DNA of 64,000 nucleotides from positions 124,001 through 188,000 of the forward strand of contig NZ_LJJB01000010.1 in NCBI RefSeq assembly GCF_001420695.1, written 5' to 3'. Positions 42,695 through 51,291 of the stretch are shown here, in pieces (the stretch's first letter is position 1; each line of letters starts with the position of its first letter). This stretch comes from Brevibacillus choshinensis. Its GTDB lineage: Bacteria; Bacillota; Bacilli; Brevibacillales; Brevibacillaceae. The translations under genes were made by a program, and so were the position numbers. The notes beneath the pieces are model-generated. The model ran no database searches and had not been told where the DNA came from. It saw nothing but the letters and a program-made list of their open reading frames with translations.

Positions 42695-43339
42695 ATGCGA
42701 CTGCGCAACATACCAGGTGCCGAATCGGCCCTGCGCGAATATCCGACGTTCGTGGACAACCCTGTATCCTTCAAAGGACGATGGAGAGAACGGTTCGGAA
42801 ATGACAATCCCATCCATGTCGAGATTGGCTGTGGAAAAGGACGTTTCATTAATACACTGGCGGAGCGTCATCCTGATGTGAACTTCATCGCGGTAGAGCT
42901 GAAAGCGGAGGTCGTTCTGCGCGCGGTTCAACGCACCGAATACCGCGAGATTCCGAACCTGGCGTTTGTCCAGTTCAATGCAGCTGTATTGACGGATCTG
43001 TTCGCCGATCATGAAATCTCCCGCCTGTTCCTCAACTTCAGCGATCCTTGGCCGAAGTCCCGTCACGCCAAACGCCGTCTGACCTACGCCAGCTTTTTGA
43101 ATACGTATCGTCAAGTGCTGAAGTCCGATGGAGAGATTCATATGAAGACTGACAATGAAAAGCTGTTCGAGTTTTCGCTCAACCAGTTTGCCAGTGAACG
43201 CTTCCAGATGCATAACATCACGTTCGACTTGCATCAATCCAAGCTCGCTGCAGACAACGTCATGACGGAATACGAAGAACGCTTTTCGTCTCGCGGACAG
43301 CGAATCTATCGGGTAGAAGCTCATTGCAGTTTTACCTGA
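42695..43339 (+). CDS. trmB: tRNA (guanine-N7-)-methyltransferase
   Basis: Methylates G46 of tRNA with S-adenosylmethionine. The 214 residues match bacterial TrmB. Seen: VDNPVSFKGRWRERFGNDNP, the SAM site HVEIGCGKGRFINTLAERHP, FIAVELKAEVVLRAVQRT, and the conserved NFSDPWPKSRHAKRRLTYAS, then LKSDGEIHMKTDNEKLFEFS. AAAGGAGG stands just before the ATG. It is a single gene between the hydrolase leader and the response regulator. This enzyme is unrelated to the TrmB-family regulator at 40672 despite the shared name. Confidence 0.97.
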   Translation: MRLRNIPGAESALREYPTFVDNPVSFKGRWRERFGNDNPIHVEIGCGKGRFINTLAERHPDVNFIAVELKAEVVLRAVQRTEYREIPNLAFVQFNAAVLTDLFADHEISRLFLNFSDPWPKSRHAKRRLTYASFLNTYRQVLKSDGEIHMKTDNEKLFEFSLNQFASERFQMHNITFDLHQSKLAADNVMTEYEERFSSRGQRIYRVEAHCSFT

Positions 43340-43346
43340 GCCACAG

Positions 43347-43384
43347 AAAAAGGAAGCCCGGCCTAGTCGCTGGACTTCCTTTTC
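43347..43384. terminator. Bidirectional terminator between trmB and the response regulator
   Basis: AAAAAGGAAG (43347-43356) pairs with CTTCCTTTT (43375-43383), with partial inner pairing, between convergent stop codons at 43339 and 43402. Confidence 0.85.
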
Positions 43385-43401
43385 TTCTATAGTCATGCCC
43401 G

Positions 43402-44130
43402 TTATCCTTTGGCTTTACTTCCCCGTCTGTATACGCGTTCTGGCCGCCCGACTACCCCGTAGGACAAGTCCGCATTGGCCTCCCCCATTGTCACCAAATA
43501 CTCGAGATATCGTCTCGCAGTCGATCGACTGATTCCCGTTTCTTTGCTCACCTGATCCGTAGTCGCTTCTTCCGTTTGCATCAGATAGGAGGTGATCTTC
43601 TCCAGTGTTATCCTGTCGATGCCTTTGACCGGTCTGCTCTCTTTGCTGCTTTTCACCCCAGAACCGTGTACAAGCTGGTCGATTTCCTCCTGATTGATCG
43701 ACTCCCCTTCCTTCTTCAAAACGTGAATCTTCTTGCGAAAATCTTGATAGCTCCGCAACGTCTGCTGCAGTCTTGAAAAAATCAGCGGCTTGGTGATGAA
43801 ATCAAAGACGCCGTAGCGAATGGCATCGACGACTGCATCTACTTCCTTGGCGGCGGTCAACATGATCACGTCGCTACCCGGGTGGTGTTCTTTGATGTAG
43901 GAAAGAAACTCGAGCCCGTTCATATCCGGAAAGTACACATCCAACAGGACAAGCTCAGGCTGCAACAGCTCCAGCTGATCCTTTGCCTCTTCCTTGTCGG
44001 CGGCGATCCCTACCACCTCATAGCCGCTTATCTTTTCCACAAATCGTCGGTTTACCTCGGCAATTCTCAGATCATCTTCTATAATAAGCACGCGAATGCG
44101 GTTCGCTTCATCACTCTGGTGCTGATTCAT
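43402..44130 (-). CDS. CitT/DcuR-type response regulator
   Basis: Receiver plus helix-turn-helix regulator of 242 residues, partner of the sensor kinase directly upstream. Seen: VLIIEDDLRIAEVNRRFVEK, the phosphoacceptor Asp in LVLLDVYFPDMNGLEF, Lys in VFDFITKPLIFSRL, a linker, and a C-terminal HTH (ATTDQVSKETGISRSTARRY, LEYLVTMGEA) as in CitB/CitT family members. It is likely to activate the CitMHS transporter gene at 45861 when a di- or tricarboxylate is present. ATG at 44130 follows GGGAGG. The kinase gene ends 21 bases upstream. Confidence 0.92.
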   Translation of the reverse strand: MNQHQSDEANRIRVLIIEDDLRIAEVNRRFVEKISGYEVVGIAADKEEAKDQLELLQPELVLLDVYFPDMNGLEFLSYIKEHHPGSDVIMLTAAKEVDAVVDAIRYGVFDFITKPLIFSRLQQTLRSYQDFRKKIHVLKKEGESINQEEIDQLVHGSGVKSSKESRPVKGIDRITLEKITSYLMQTEEATTDQVSKETGISRSTARRYLEYLVTMGEANADLSYGVVGRPERVYRRGSKAKG

Positions 44131-44151
44131 CGTGTCGATCCTCCCTTTCGT

Positions 44152-45738
44152 TCACCGGATTAGGCCCTGTGGAAGCATGACGGTAAAGATTGTCCCCCCC
44201 TGCGGATTTCCAGCATGGGTAATCGTTCCATGCAGCTGCTCCACTGCCTCCTTTACCAAAAACAGGCCGTAGCCGTGGTTTTGCAAATGCTTGGTGGAAA
44301 AGCCTCGCTCATACACCTTATCCGCGTTTTCTTCTGGAATCCCGGGTCCACGATCCTCCACCTCTACTAGCAAGAGCTCATCCATTTGTCCCAAGTAGAT
44401 CGTGATTTCTTTGGCAAACGCATCTGGTGCGCAGACCGCATCCATCGCATTGTCTATCAGGTTTCCCAGAATGACAATCAAGAGTGATCGGTCAATCGCA
44501 GTCGCTATATCACGGAAATGACTCTCCGGATCAATCGTCAGTACAATTTTTCGTTCGTTGGCCTGATTCACCTTTCCCAGCAGCAAACCTCCGATAAGTG
44601 GATCGGGGACGATCCGCATGATCATTTGCGTACTGCTGACGTGGACGTTTACTTCTGTGGAAATAAAATCGACCGCTTCCTGATACGATTCCAGTTGAAT
44701 CAAGGCGGAAATCAAATGCAGCTTGTTCGAGTATTCATGGGTCTGGGAACGGAGAGCCTCCGCGTATTCTTTTACGCGTGAGAGCTCCTGTGTCACGCGA
44801 AACAGCTCCGATCGGTCACGAAAGCTCGCCACAGCTCCCATAACTTGTCCTTCTTTATCCAAAATGGGTACGCGATTGACGATCAAAGCCTTTTTCCCAA
44901 CAAAAGTCTCTTGGTCAAATTCCGCTATTCCCGTTTCCATGACGTCGAGGAGCCGGAGGGAGCGCAGCCATTCCCTGTTTTCCCCGTCCATCAGCCCTTG
45001 TTTTTCTGACGGTCCGAGCAAGCTCATCGCTGTTTGGTTTGCCATCGTTATCGCCCCATCCGTATTGACCGCGACGATCCCTTCCCGAATGGATTCCAGT
45101 ACGGCCTGATTTTCCTGATACATCCGTCCAATCTGTACAGGCTCCAGACCAAAGATGGACTCTTTGACATTTCGTGCAATCAGCAGCGTTCCAATAATTC
45201 CCAGTAAGAGAATGACTGCTCCAATCAACACAATTCGATCGCGGTACATTTCGATCGTCTCCTGTATGTCCTCCAAGAGGAAGCCTACGGAGACCACGCC
45301 AATCACATTCCCTGCGTCACCCCAGATAGGGGTCTTGCCGCGAAGACCTGGTCCCAGCGAACCGACTGTTTCCGAAATAATCGATTGACCGGCGAATACC
45401 GCCTCGTTATCTCCACCGACCATCGGTTTCCCAATTTGCTCGGGGTCTGGGTGAGAGTAACGGATGCCTTGACGATTACCGACCGTAATAAAGGCAGCAT
45501 GCGTGTCCTGCCGAATCGTTTCCACTAAAGGATTGATCGTGTGAGCAGGGTCCGGTTCTGAAAAAGCTTCTTTAATTTCCGGCATCCGTGCGATTGCCTT
45601 TGCCGTATGGAGTGCCCTCGTTCCAATTTCCTTGCGCAGTGCGCCGTCCAGCATTTGTTCAAAAGAGATCCCTAATAGAACGATCACGCCTAGCAAGAGT
45701 GATCCCATCATGATCAAGAGCTTTGTGTGAAACCGCAC
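44152..45738 (-). CDS. CitS/DcuS-type sensor histidine kinase
   Basis: Membrane sensor for carboxylates, 528 residues. Seen: first helix KLLIMMGSLLLGVIVLLGIS, extracytoplasmic PDC/sCache domain (THAAFITVGNRQGIRYSHPD, SIISETVGSLGPGLRGKTPI), second helix IVLIGAVILLLGIIGTLLIA, a PAS domain (ESIREGIVAVNTDGAITMAN), the phosphoacceptor His in SQTHEYSNKLHLISALIQLE, and an HATPase end with NLIDNAMDAV, DRGPGIPEENADKVYERGFS, and HGYGLFLVKEAVEQLHG. This architecture is typical of citrate/malate/fumarate sensors. GTG at 45738 follows GGAGGGAAGG; a longer in-frame reading begins in non-coding sequence that includes a terminator. Confidence 0.93.
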   Translation of the reverse strand: MRFHTKLLIMMGSLLLGVIVLLGISFEQMLDGALRKEIGTRALHTAKAIARMPEIKEAFSEPDPAHTINPLVETIRQDTHAAFITVGNRQGIRYSHPDPEQIGKPMVGGDNEAVFAGQSIISETVGSLGPGLRGKTPIWGDAGNVIGVVSVGFLLEDIQETIEMYRDRIVLIGAVILLLGIIGTLLIARNVKESIFGLEPVQIGRMYQENQAVLESIREGIVAVNTDGAITMANQTAMSLLGPSEKQGLMDGENREWLRSLRLLDVMETGIAEFDQETFVGKKALIVNRVPILDKEGQVMGAVASFRDRSELFRVTQELSRVKEYAEALRSQTHEYSNKLHLISALIQLESYQEAVDFISTEVNVHVSSTQMIMRIVPDPLIGGLLLGKVNQANERKIVLTIDPESHFRDIATAIDRSLLIVILGNLIDNAMDAVCAPDAFAKEITIYLGQMDELLLVEVEDRGPGIPEENADKVYERGFSTKHLQNHGYGLFLVKEAVEQLHGTITHAGNPQGGTIFTVMLPQGLIR

Positions 45739-45803
45739 GTCCTTCCCTCCTCTTCTCCATTGTAGCCAAGCATGGGATGATTTTTCACATGAGCGGATGC
45801 AGC

Positions 45804-45829
45804 AAAAAGAGGCCATCCAAGGCCTCTTT
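45804..45829. terminator. Terminator of the CitMHS transporter gene
   Basis: AAAGAGGCC (45806-45814) pairs perfectly with GGCCTCTTT (45821-45829) around 6 bases; the minus strand continues with five T. It lies 32 bases past the transporter stop and separates it from the kinase gene. Confidence 0.88.
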
Positions 45830-45860
45830 ACTTTTTCTCTATACTTCAGATTGAAAAAGT

Positions 45861-47162
45861 TTACAACGAAATGACTCCAGTTAAAATAGCGATGACAATC
45901 ATGACGATCGACGTGCCAAATGCCCATTTCAAAATAAACCGCTGGGTCTCCCCGTAATCCACACCGACCATTCCGATCAGCAAGTATTGTGCGGCAAACA
46001 ATGGACTCAATACGTGCAGCGGCTGACCCAGGATCGACGCGCGACCGATCTCCACCGGATCTACACCATAAGCTGCTGCAGCGTTGGCCAGAATCGGAAC
46101 GACACCGAAATAATACGCGTCATTGGACATGAAATACGTGAATGGCATGCTCGTCAAAGCGACGAGGACAGGCATATGGGAACCGAGTGCATCGGGAATC
46201 AAGGAAACAATCGTATTTGACATGGCATCGATCATCTTGGTTTCCGTCAAGATTCCTGTAAAAATCCCTGCTGCGAACACCATCGATACAGTCGCCAGCG
46301 CATTTCCTGCATGGGCCGAGATCCGCTCCTTTTGCTCTTCCATCTTGGGATAATTGACCAGCAGAGCAACAGCAAAAGCAAGCATGAACAAAATAGGTAG
46401 GGGAAGAAAGCTCATGATCAGACATACCATCAAGACGACAGTCAAAATCAGATTGAACCAGATCAGTCGCGGACGTTTTAGTGAGTCACCTGCCGCTGCC
46501 ATTTCCCCTGCAGCCAGATCAACCGCGTGATCTTGGCTCAAGTCGATAACCCCCAGCCGTTTTCTCTCCCGTTTCCCCAAAATACAGGCTACAAAAATAA
46601 CCCAAGCCAGGCCACCAATCATCGCCGGAATGACCGGTGTGAAAAGCTGCGAAGCATCGAGATTCAGTACGCTCATCGCACGGGCAGTCGGACCGCCCCA
46701 TGGAGCCATGTTCATAACGCCCAGTGCGAGCATCGGTACGACTGCCAGAATCATCGGCTTGATCCCCAGTCTCTGATAAAGGGGCAGCATGGCTGAAACG
46801 GTAATCATATACGTAGTCGTTCCATCGCCATCTAATGCCACGAGACTGGACAAAATGGCCGTCCCAACAATCACCTTCAGCGGATCACCTTTGACTATTT
46901 TTAATATTTTGGCAACCAATGGTTCAAACAACCCTGCATCCATCATAATGCCAAAATACAGGATGGCAAAAAGCAGCATAATACCTGTAGGTGCAATCTG
47001 TTTGATACCCGTCAGCATCATATCACCGATGTCTGCCCCAAAGCCGCCAATAAGCGCAAAGATGACAGGTACAACGATTAAGGCAACCAGTGCGGATAGC
47101 CGTTTGGACATAATCAGGTACATAAAGAGTGCAACCATTAAAAATCCGAGCCATGACAGCAT
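45861..47162 (-). CDS. CitMHS family citrate/carboxylate transporter
   Basis: Membrane symporter of 433 residues and about twelve helices. Seen: SKRLSALVALIVVPVIFALI, GIKQIAPTGIMLLFAILYFG, IMMDAGLFEPLVAKILKIVK, ALDGDGTTTYMITVSAMLPL, PWGGPTARAMSVLN, FMSNDAYYFGVVPILANAAA, and RASILGQPLHVLSPLFAAQY. These blocks are those of CitM/CitH, which take up metal-citrate complexes. ATG at 47162 follows GAGGGGG; an in-frame ATG at 47243 lacks it. It is next to the CitST-like pair, though separated by a terminator, so separate transcription under their control is likely. Citrate is the best guess of substrate. Confidence 0.92.
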   Translation of the reverse strand: MLSWLGFLMVALFMYLIMSKRLSALVALIVVPVIFALIGGFGADIGDMMLTGIKQIAPTGIMLLFAILYFGIMMDAGLFEPLVAKILKIVKGDPLKVIVGTAILSSLVALDGDGTTTYMITVSAMLPLYQRLGIKPMILAVVPMLALGVMNMAPWGGPTARAMSVLNLDASQLFTPVIPAMIGGLAWVIFVACILGKRERKRLGVIDLSQDHAVDLAAGEMAAAGDSLKRPRLIWFNLILTVVLMVCLIMSFLPLPILFMLAFAVALLVNYPKMEEQKERISAHAGNALATVSMVFAAGIFTGILTETKMIDAMSNTIVSLIPDALGSHMPVLVALTSMPFTYFMSNDAYYFGVVPILANAAAAYGVDPVEIGRASILGQPLHVLSPLFAAQYLLIGMVGVDYGETQRFILKWAFGTSIVMIVIAILTGVISL

Positions 47163-47548
47163 GATCAGTTCCCCCTCAGAAGAATACGCTTTCAAAACGT
47201 ACGTGTTTTCATAAACGAATGCGCTTTCATCAATTGCTGTCATTATAACAATGTTCAGTCAGAGCGAATAGAAATTGGCCATAAACGACATTAGCCGTAT
47301 TTCCTTTATTAACGTCATAAAAATCACCAGCTTATTGGGTCCTGGGAATTTTCCACGGAGTTTCTTTGAGAAAAACCTTAAATGGGACGTTGGTACGAAC
47401 CATGAATATCCGTATAAAACAGGCTACTAGAAACCACAAAAGCTCGCAGGAGAAGATTAATTCCTATCTGTAAAACGAAAAGCTGGACCAATTGATCCAG
47501 CTCCTCAAAGATCGAGAACGGCAGTCATGATGCTGTTCTCTTTTTCAT
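47163..47548. other. 386-base gap between the CitMHS gene and the ABC permease gene
   Basis: Near the transporter, a TATAAT (47242-47247 on the minus strand) with no clear -35 fits an activator-dependent promoter. The right end holds hairpins that terminate the ABC operon (47472-47502, and GAGAACGGCA pairing near 47514-47540). No coding evidence was seen in between. Confidence 0.55.
47472..47502 (-). terminator. Terminator of the ABC-2 exporter operon
   Basis: AGCTGGA (47481-47487) pairs with TCCAGCT (47496-47502) around 8 bases; the minus strand continues TTTTCGTTTT. A second hairpin (GAGAAC/GTTCTC) stands just before it. Confidence 0.7.
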
Positions 47549-48412
47549 TTAAACATCTCGTTTGCTAAACATCCGTACAGCCAGCCACAAAGCAGCTGCT
47601 CCATAAATCAACGTATAGATCAGCATGGCGTCACTCGGGGCAGAGGTACTGCCAAAAAAGCCCTGCGAAGCAAAAGAGATCGGATCATCTGCCGTATCGA
47701 AAAGGGCAATCGTTGTTTTGCGGAACAGAGAATCCGTCGGAAACAACAGGCTCGAAATAATCCCTATATTGATGAGGGAGCTCTGGTTGATCATCGTACC
47801 TATTTGCTCAATAAATCCCCCAATAAAGCTGATCCCGTACAAAATGATCAGGATGATCCCGCCGGTTACGGTCGTCGTGATACTGCTGAGCAGCAAGGAA
47901 ACACAGACCAGAATAATCGGCATGAGCACGAAAAAGCCAAGTGCCGTCACGATCTGACCTATGCTGACTTGAACGGCCAGTACGCCTCCCCCGACAAACT
48001 GATTAATCCCGAGCAAGCCTAAAAACATCAGGATCGCATAGAGGACGAGCATGCTGGCCAATCCGCCAAACTTCCCCAGCAAATATTTGCTGCGCGGCAG
48101 AGAACGAGCCAACCACGTATCTATCTGATGGCTCTCTACCTCGGAGGCGATACTGCCGACGCTGCTCAAAATCGCGAGCAGTGCTGTAATAAAGGAGCCA
48201 AAGTACAGGCCCATCCCCAGTAATTGCGTTGAGAAAAAACCTTGCTGCAGCAGGGCATCTCCTGTATTTCCGAGCATGTCCCCCATTTCTTTCGATGCGT
48301 ACCAGGTCGCAACTCCAAACAACAGCAAAAAGGCGAGGGACATCAGGAGCGTAATCGTAAAGATGCGCTTGGAGATCATCTCTCTATACGTGATTTTAAT
48401 GATGGACCACAT
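47549..48412 (-). CDS. ABC-2 type transporter permease
   Basis: Membrane subunit of 287 residues and six helices: RIFTITLLMSLAFLLLFGVA, LGMGLYFGSFITALLAILSS, LGGLASMLVLYAILMFLGLLG-like helices, GQIVTALGFFVLMPIILVCV, GGIILIILYGISFIGGFIEQ and MLIYTLIYGAAALWLAVRMF. The segment VGSIASEVESHQIDTWLARS then LPRSKYLLGKF is typical of ABC-2 permeases. It overlaps the ATPase gene by 17 bases and ends with a hairpin terminator. Cargo unknown; the adjacent sigma/anti-sigma genes hint at envelope stress. ATG at 48412 follows GGGGGAAG. Confidence 0.87.
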   Translation of the reverse strand: MWSIIKITYREMISKRIFTITLLMSLAFLLLFGVATWYASKEMGDMLGNTGDALLQQGFFSTQLLGMGLYFGSFITALLAILSSVGSIASEVESHQIDTWLARSLPRSKYLLGKFGGLASMLVLYAILMFLGLLGINQFVGGGVLAVQVSIGQIVTALGFFVLMPIILVCVSLLLSSITTTVTGGIILIILYGISFIGGFIEQIGTMINQSSLINIGIISSLLFPTDSLFRKTTIALFDTADDPISFASQGFFGSTSAPSDAMLIYTLIYGAAALWLAVRMFSKRDV

Positions 48413-49346
48413 GTGCTTCCCCCTCCTTTTTCTGTACCCAGTACAAAAAGACTTCTTCTAATGACTGTTGCTTCCGCACAATCTCATGAACGGCAGCACC
48501 TTGCGAAACCAGAGCTTGCACCAGCGCAGGTACTCTCCCATCCTGATCCAGAGTGACCAGCCAGCGTTCCTGATCTGCGTCCTGGCGCATGAATTCCGTT
48601 TCCTTTACAAAAGGCGGAAGCTGTTCGATGAATCCTCGCTGTCCTGCTTCCAGCATTACTTCCACTTGCGGCGAGACCGCACTCAGCTTGCGCCACTCTC
48701 CATGGACCACTAGCTCTCCCCGATGGATGATCCCGACATGATCGCACACGGATTCCATTTCACTCAACAGATGACTATTGAGAAAGATCGTCTTCCCTTG
48801 GTCTCGTAGCTCGGCGATCAGCTCCCGTACTTCTTTTCGCCCAATCGGGTCCAGGGCAGAGGTCGGTTCATCCAAAAAAATCAGGTCCGGATCGGACAAT
48901 AGGGCGCAAGCGAGACCGATCCGCTGCTGCATCCCCTTTGAATACCCCCGAATTCTCTCCTTTTCTCTCCCCGACATACCCACGCGAGCGACCACATCAC
49001 GAATGACTTTCTTTCGTTCGGCACGGGACAAGCCGCATAGCTCCGCATGATGCTCCAGAAGCTGTGTCCCCGTCAACCAATCTGGATAACGGAACAGCTC
49101 CGGCAAATACCCTACCTTTTGGCGTGCTTCTACGCTTCCGATCGGATGGCCGAGCATCACGGCCTTGCCATTGGTTGGGTGTAACAATCCGAGCATGGTC
49201 CTGACAAACGTGCTCTTGCCGGCTCCATTTTGTCCCAAGAATCCAAATACCGAGCCTCGTGGGACTTGCAAGGTGATATTTTTGCAACCTGCCTTGCCAT
49301 CATACTGCTTGGTCAGGTCCCAGGTCTCGATTACGTAATCAGCCAT
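48396..49346 (-). CDS. ABC transporter ATP-binding protein
   Basis: Nucleotide-binding subunit of 316 residues. Seen: Walker A in GFLGQNGAGKSTFVRTMLGL, Q-loop YLPELFRYPDW, signature YSKGMQQRIGLACALLSDPD, Walker B LIFLDEPTSALDPIGRKEV, and the H-loop NSHLLSEMESVCDHVGIIHR, plus a C-terminal extension of about 80 residues as in multidrug or bacitracin-type exporters (YxlF-like). ATG at 49346 follows AGAGGAG; an upstream in-frame ATG lacks that site. It pairs with the permease downstream. The gene lies 90 bases after the anti-sigma gene, separated by a hairpin. Confidence 0.92.
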   Translation of the reverse strand: MADYVIETWDLTKQYDGKAGCKNITLQVPRGSVFGFLGQNGAGKSTFVRTMLGLLHPTNGKAVMLGHPIGSVEARQKVGYLPELFRYPDWLTGTQLLEHHAELCGLSRAERKKVIRDVVARVGMSGREKERIRGYSKGMQQRIGLACALLSDPDLIFLDEPTSALDPIGRKEVRELIAELRDQGKTIFLNSHLLSEMESVCDHVGIIHRGELVVHGEWRKLSAVSPQVEVMLEAGQRGFIEQLPPFVKETEFMRQDADQERWLVTLDQDGRVPALVQALVSQGAAVHEIVRKQQSLEEVFLYWVQKKEGEAHVVHH

Positions 49347-49386
49347 CGCTCCTCTGGCCTCCTTTTTTCTCCCAAAACGGTACAAA

Positions 49387-49415
49387 GCAGAGCATCCCCA
49401 AAAAGGGAGCTCTGC
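49387..49415 (-). terminator. Hairpin between the anti-sigma and ABC genes
   Basis: GCAGAGC (49387-49393) pairs with GCTCTGC (49409-49415), with an inner CCC/GGG pairing. The T-run on the minus strand is short, so it may be a weak terminator or leave some read-through into the ABC operon. Confidence 0.5.
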
Positions 49416-49436
49416 TGATCCATTCTATCTGGTTTT

Positions 49437-50606
49437 TTACATTTTCTTGGCAATTTCCAACAGTTCATCGCCCTTGATCTTGTCATAGGCTTGCAGCATG
49501 TGGATGTGACCATCCTCCTGCCAAATGATCTGGCTGTTGTGTTCGGACGAGATGAGAACGGCATCTGTACCGTTGACTTTCACTTCTTTCATTTTGCTGT
49601 CCTTGTCCGTCAAGTACGGCATAGGGAGAGTGTGCTGCCAATCCTTGATGCTGAGCATTTGCTTTTTCACGTTGTCCGGAATGAACGGCAGAGCCAGCAT
49701 CGTATTGCGCAGCTGCTCCAGATCCACTCCTTCTGGTGCTTTCAGTTCAGGAGCATCCACGACCATGTAGTTCAGGCTGTTTTCTCCGGAGCGGAGCCAG
49801 ATGTTTTGTGATTCCGGGACATGCAGAGAAAAGCGTTTGCCGCTCAATTTTTCATCGAATTGCTGATCAACCTGCATCTGGGCTAACAGTTTGTTTGCTT
49901 TCTCCACGTTAATTTCGAGCTGGAGGGTAAAGGAAGGGCTGATATCCACACTTTCTACATCCAGTCCTTTTGGCAGAGCTGGCAGTTTGACGCCTGCTTT
50001 TTCTGCTGCCTCACGACTATTGTAGTAGCGGTTTTCCTTGTCTTTCTGGCCAGCTTCATCAATCCACAGCTTACCGATTCCTTTCAGCTCCATCTCACCT
50101 GCACGCCCACTGGACATCCAGGCTTCGACATCCTGCAGATCCTGCTTTGTCACTTTGACGAATTCTACTTTATCCATTCGGAAAATGGACAAGAGATCGC
50201 TAGCTGCTGCTTGTACTTGTGGGAAAGATAGCGATACGACCAGCACAGCTGCTGCCGAAGTCCCTGTCACCCATTTTTTCGTCTTTTTATTCATGTCTTT
50301 CCAGCTCCTTTTTAATACCTTCTTTTGTGAACCAAGTTGCACAGGCTTGCCATGGCCTTCGCTTTGACCTATCTTGCGGGAAAAGGCCTGCCAAGCTGCC
50401 TCAGTATCGACTCTGACCTTGTCTACCGGACGAAACAGCTCCTGCTCCAACGTGTTCGCAGTCCAGGCTTCCAGAGCGAACAGCTCCTCCAGCTTCAGAC
50501 GACACTGGTCACACTGCTTCACATGGTCTCGGAACTTTTCGCTTTCCGAGGCGCTGCACTCTCCATCCAGATACGCTTGAATCATGCCTGCATCTGCACA
50601 TTTCAT
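49437..50606 (-). CDS. Zinc-finger anti-sigma factor with a long extracytoplasmic domain
   Basis: Membrane anti-sigma factor of 389 residues paired with the ECF sigma gene upstream. Seen: an N-terminal ZAS domain (CADAGMIQAYLDGECSASES, then HVKQCDQCRLKLEEL with the H-x3-C-x2-C zinc ligands), a linker, a membrane helix near 112-130 (WVTGTSAAAVLVVSLSFPQV), and about 255 outside residues with DUF4367-like beta content (VKVTKQDLQDVEAWM, LQLEINVEKANKLLAQMQVD, QIIWQEDGHIHMLQA). The start overlaps the sigma stop as ATGA. In this class, loss or cleavage of the anti-sigma factor frees the sigma factor. The outer domain may sense envelope state; this is inference. Confidence 0.88.
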   Translation of the reverse strand: MKCADAGMIQAYLDGECSASESEKFRDHVKQCDQCRLKLEELFALEAWTANTLEQELFRPVDKVRVDTEAAWQAFSRKIGQSEGHGKPVQLGSQKKVLKRSWKDMNKKTKKWVTGTSAAAVLVVSLSFPQVQAAASDLLSIFRMDKVEFVKVTKQDLQDVEAWMSSGRAGEMELKGIGKLWIDEAGQKDKENRYYNSREAAEKAGVKLPALPKGLDVESVDISPSFTLQLEINVEKANKLLAQMQVDQQFDEKLSGKRFSLHVPESQNIWLRSGENSLNYMVVDAPELKAPEGVDLEQLRNTMLALPFIPDNVKKQMLSIKDWQHTLPMPYLTDKDSKMKEVKVNGTDAVLISSEHNSQIIWQEDGHIHMLQAYDKIKGDELLEIAKKM

Positions 50607-51151
50607 CCTTCTTCCCCCCTCATCCGAGCATACATGTTGCGAAATTTGGTCTTGGCCCGCGACAGCAGCGTCCCGACCGAGCCTACTTCCGTCCCCGTTG
50701 CTTTTGCCAGCTCCCCATACGCAAATCCCGAGTATTTCATCAAGAGCAAGGTCCGTTCTCGTTCATCCAGCTTAGCGAGCACATCGCGCACGTCCTCGAT
50801 CGCTTCCTTTTCCAGCCACGTGTCTTCGGAAGAAGGGGCGACCAGCTCTTTCCCTTCCGCTTCCTTCTCCTGCCTGGTCAGTCTGCGCTTTTCCGAACGC
50901 AGGTGGTTGTAGGCGGCATATACGGAAGCGCGAGACAGCCACGCCGGAATATTTTCAATCACGGAGCGATCCGTATGGTAAAAGGATAGAAACACTTCCT
51001 GGGAGATATCCTCCGCTGTTTGCTGCTCTTTGACAATCCTCATGATTTGCCGCACGACGAAGGGATAGTACGTCGTAAACAAGTCTCGAAAGGAATCCGT
51101 TTCATCCTGGACAAGTATGGAATTCATCGCCAGTTTTGCTTGCACCTCCAC
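50603..51151 (-). CDS. ECF-type RNA polymerase sigma factor
   Basis: A 182-residue sigma-70 family factor with regions 2 and 4. Seen: FRDLFTTYYPFVVRQIMRIV, AEDISQEVFLSFYHTDR and IPAWLSRASVYAAYNHLRSE in region 2, then LAKLDERERTLLLMKYSGFA and YGELAKATGTEVGSVGTLLS with RAKTKFRNMY in region 4. The start is uncertain: GTG at 51151 has GGAGGG 7 bases upstream, while an ATG at 51166 lacks such spacing. The 4-base overlap with the anti-sigma gene shows co-translation. A target promoter cannot be read here; the ABC exporter downstream is a candidate regulon member. Confidence 0.88.
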   Translation of the reverse strand: MEVQAKLAMNSILVQDETDSFRDLFTTYYPFVVRQIMRIVKEQQTAEDISQEVFLSFYHTDRSVIENIPAWLSRASVYAAYNHLRSEKRRLTRQEKEAEGKELVAPSSEDTWLEKEAIEDVRDVLAKLDERERTLLLMKYSGFAYGELAKATGTEVGSVGTLLSRAKTKFRNMYARMRGEEG

Positions 51152-51291
51152 TGTTCTTCCCTCCATCCTGGCTGGGCCCGTCTACGAGTGACCTGCACGA
51201 ACCACATTCCGGTCTCTTCGGGTCCTTTCGCTTCGTTCATCTAATAGAAACCACCGAATCACGTTTTGTGACAAGAAAAACAAAATAATTT

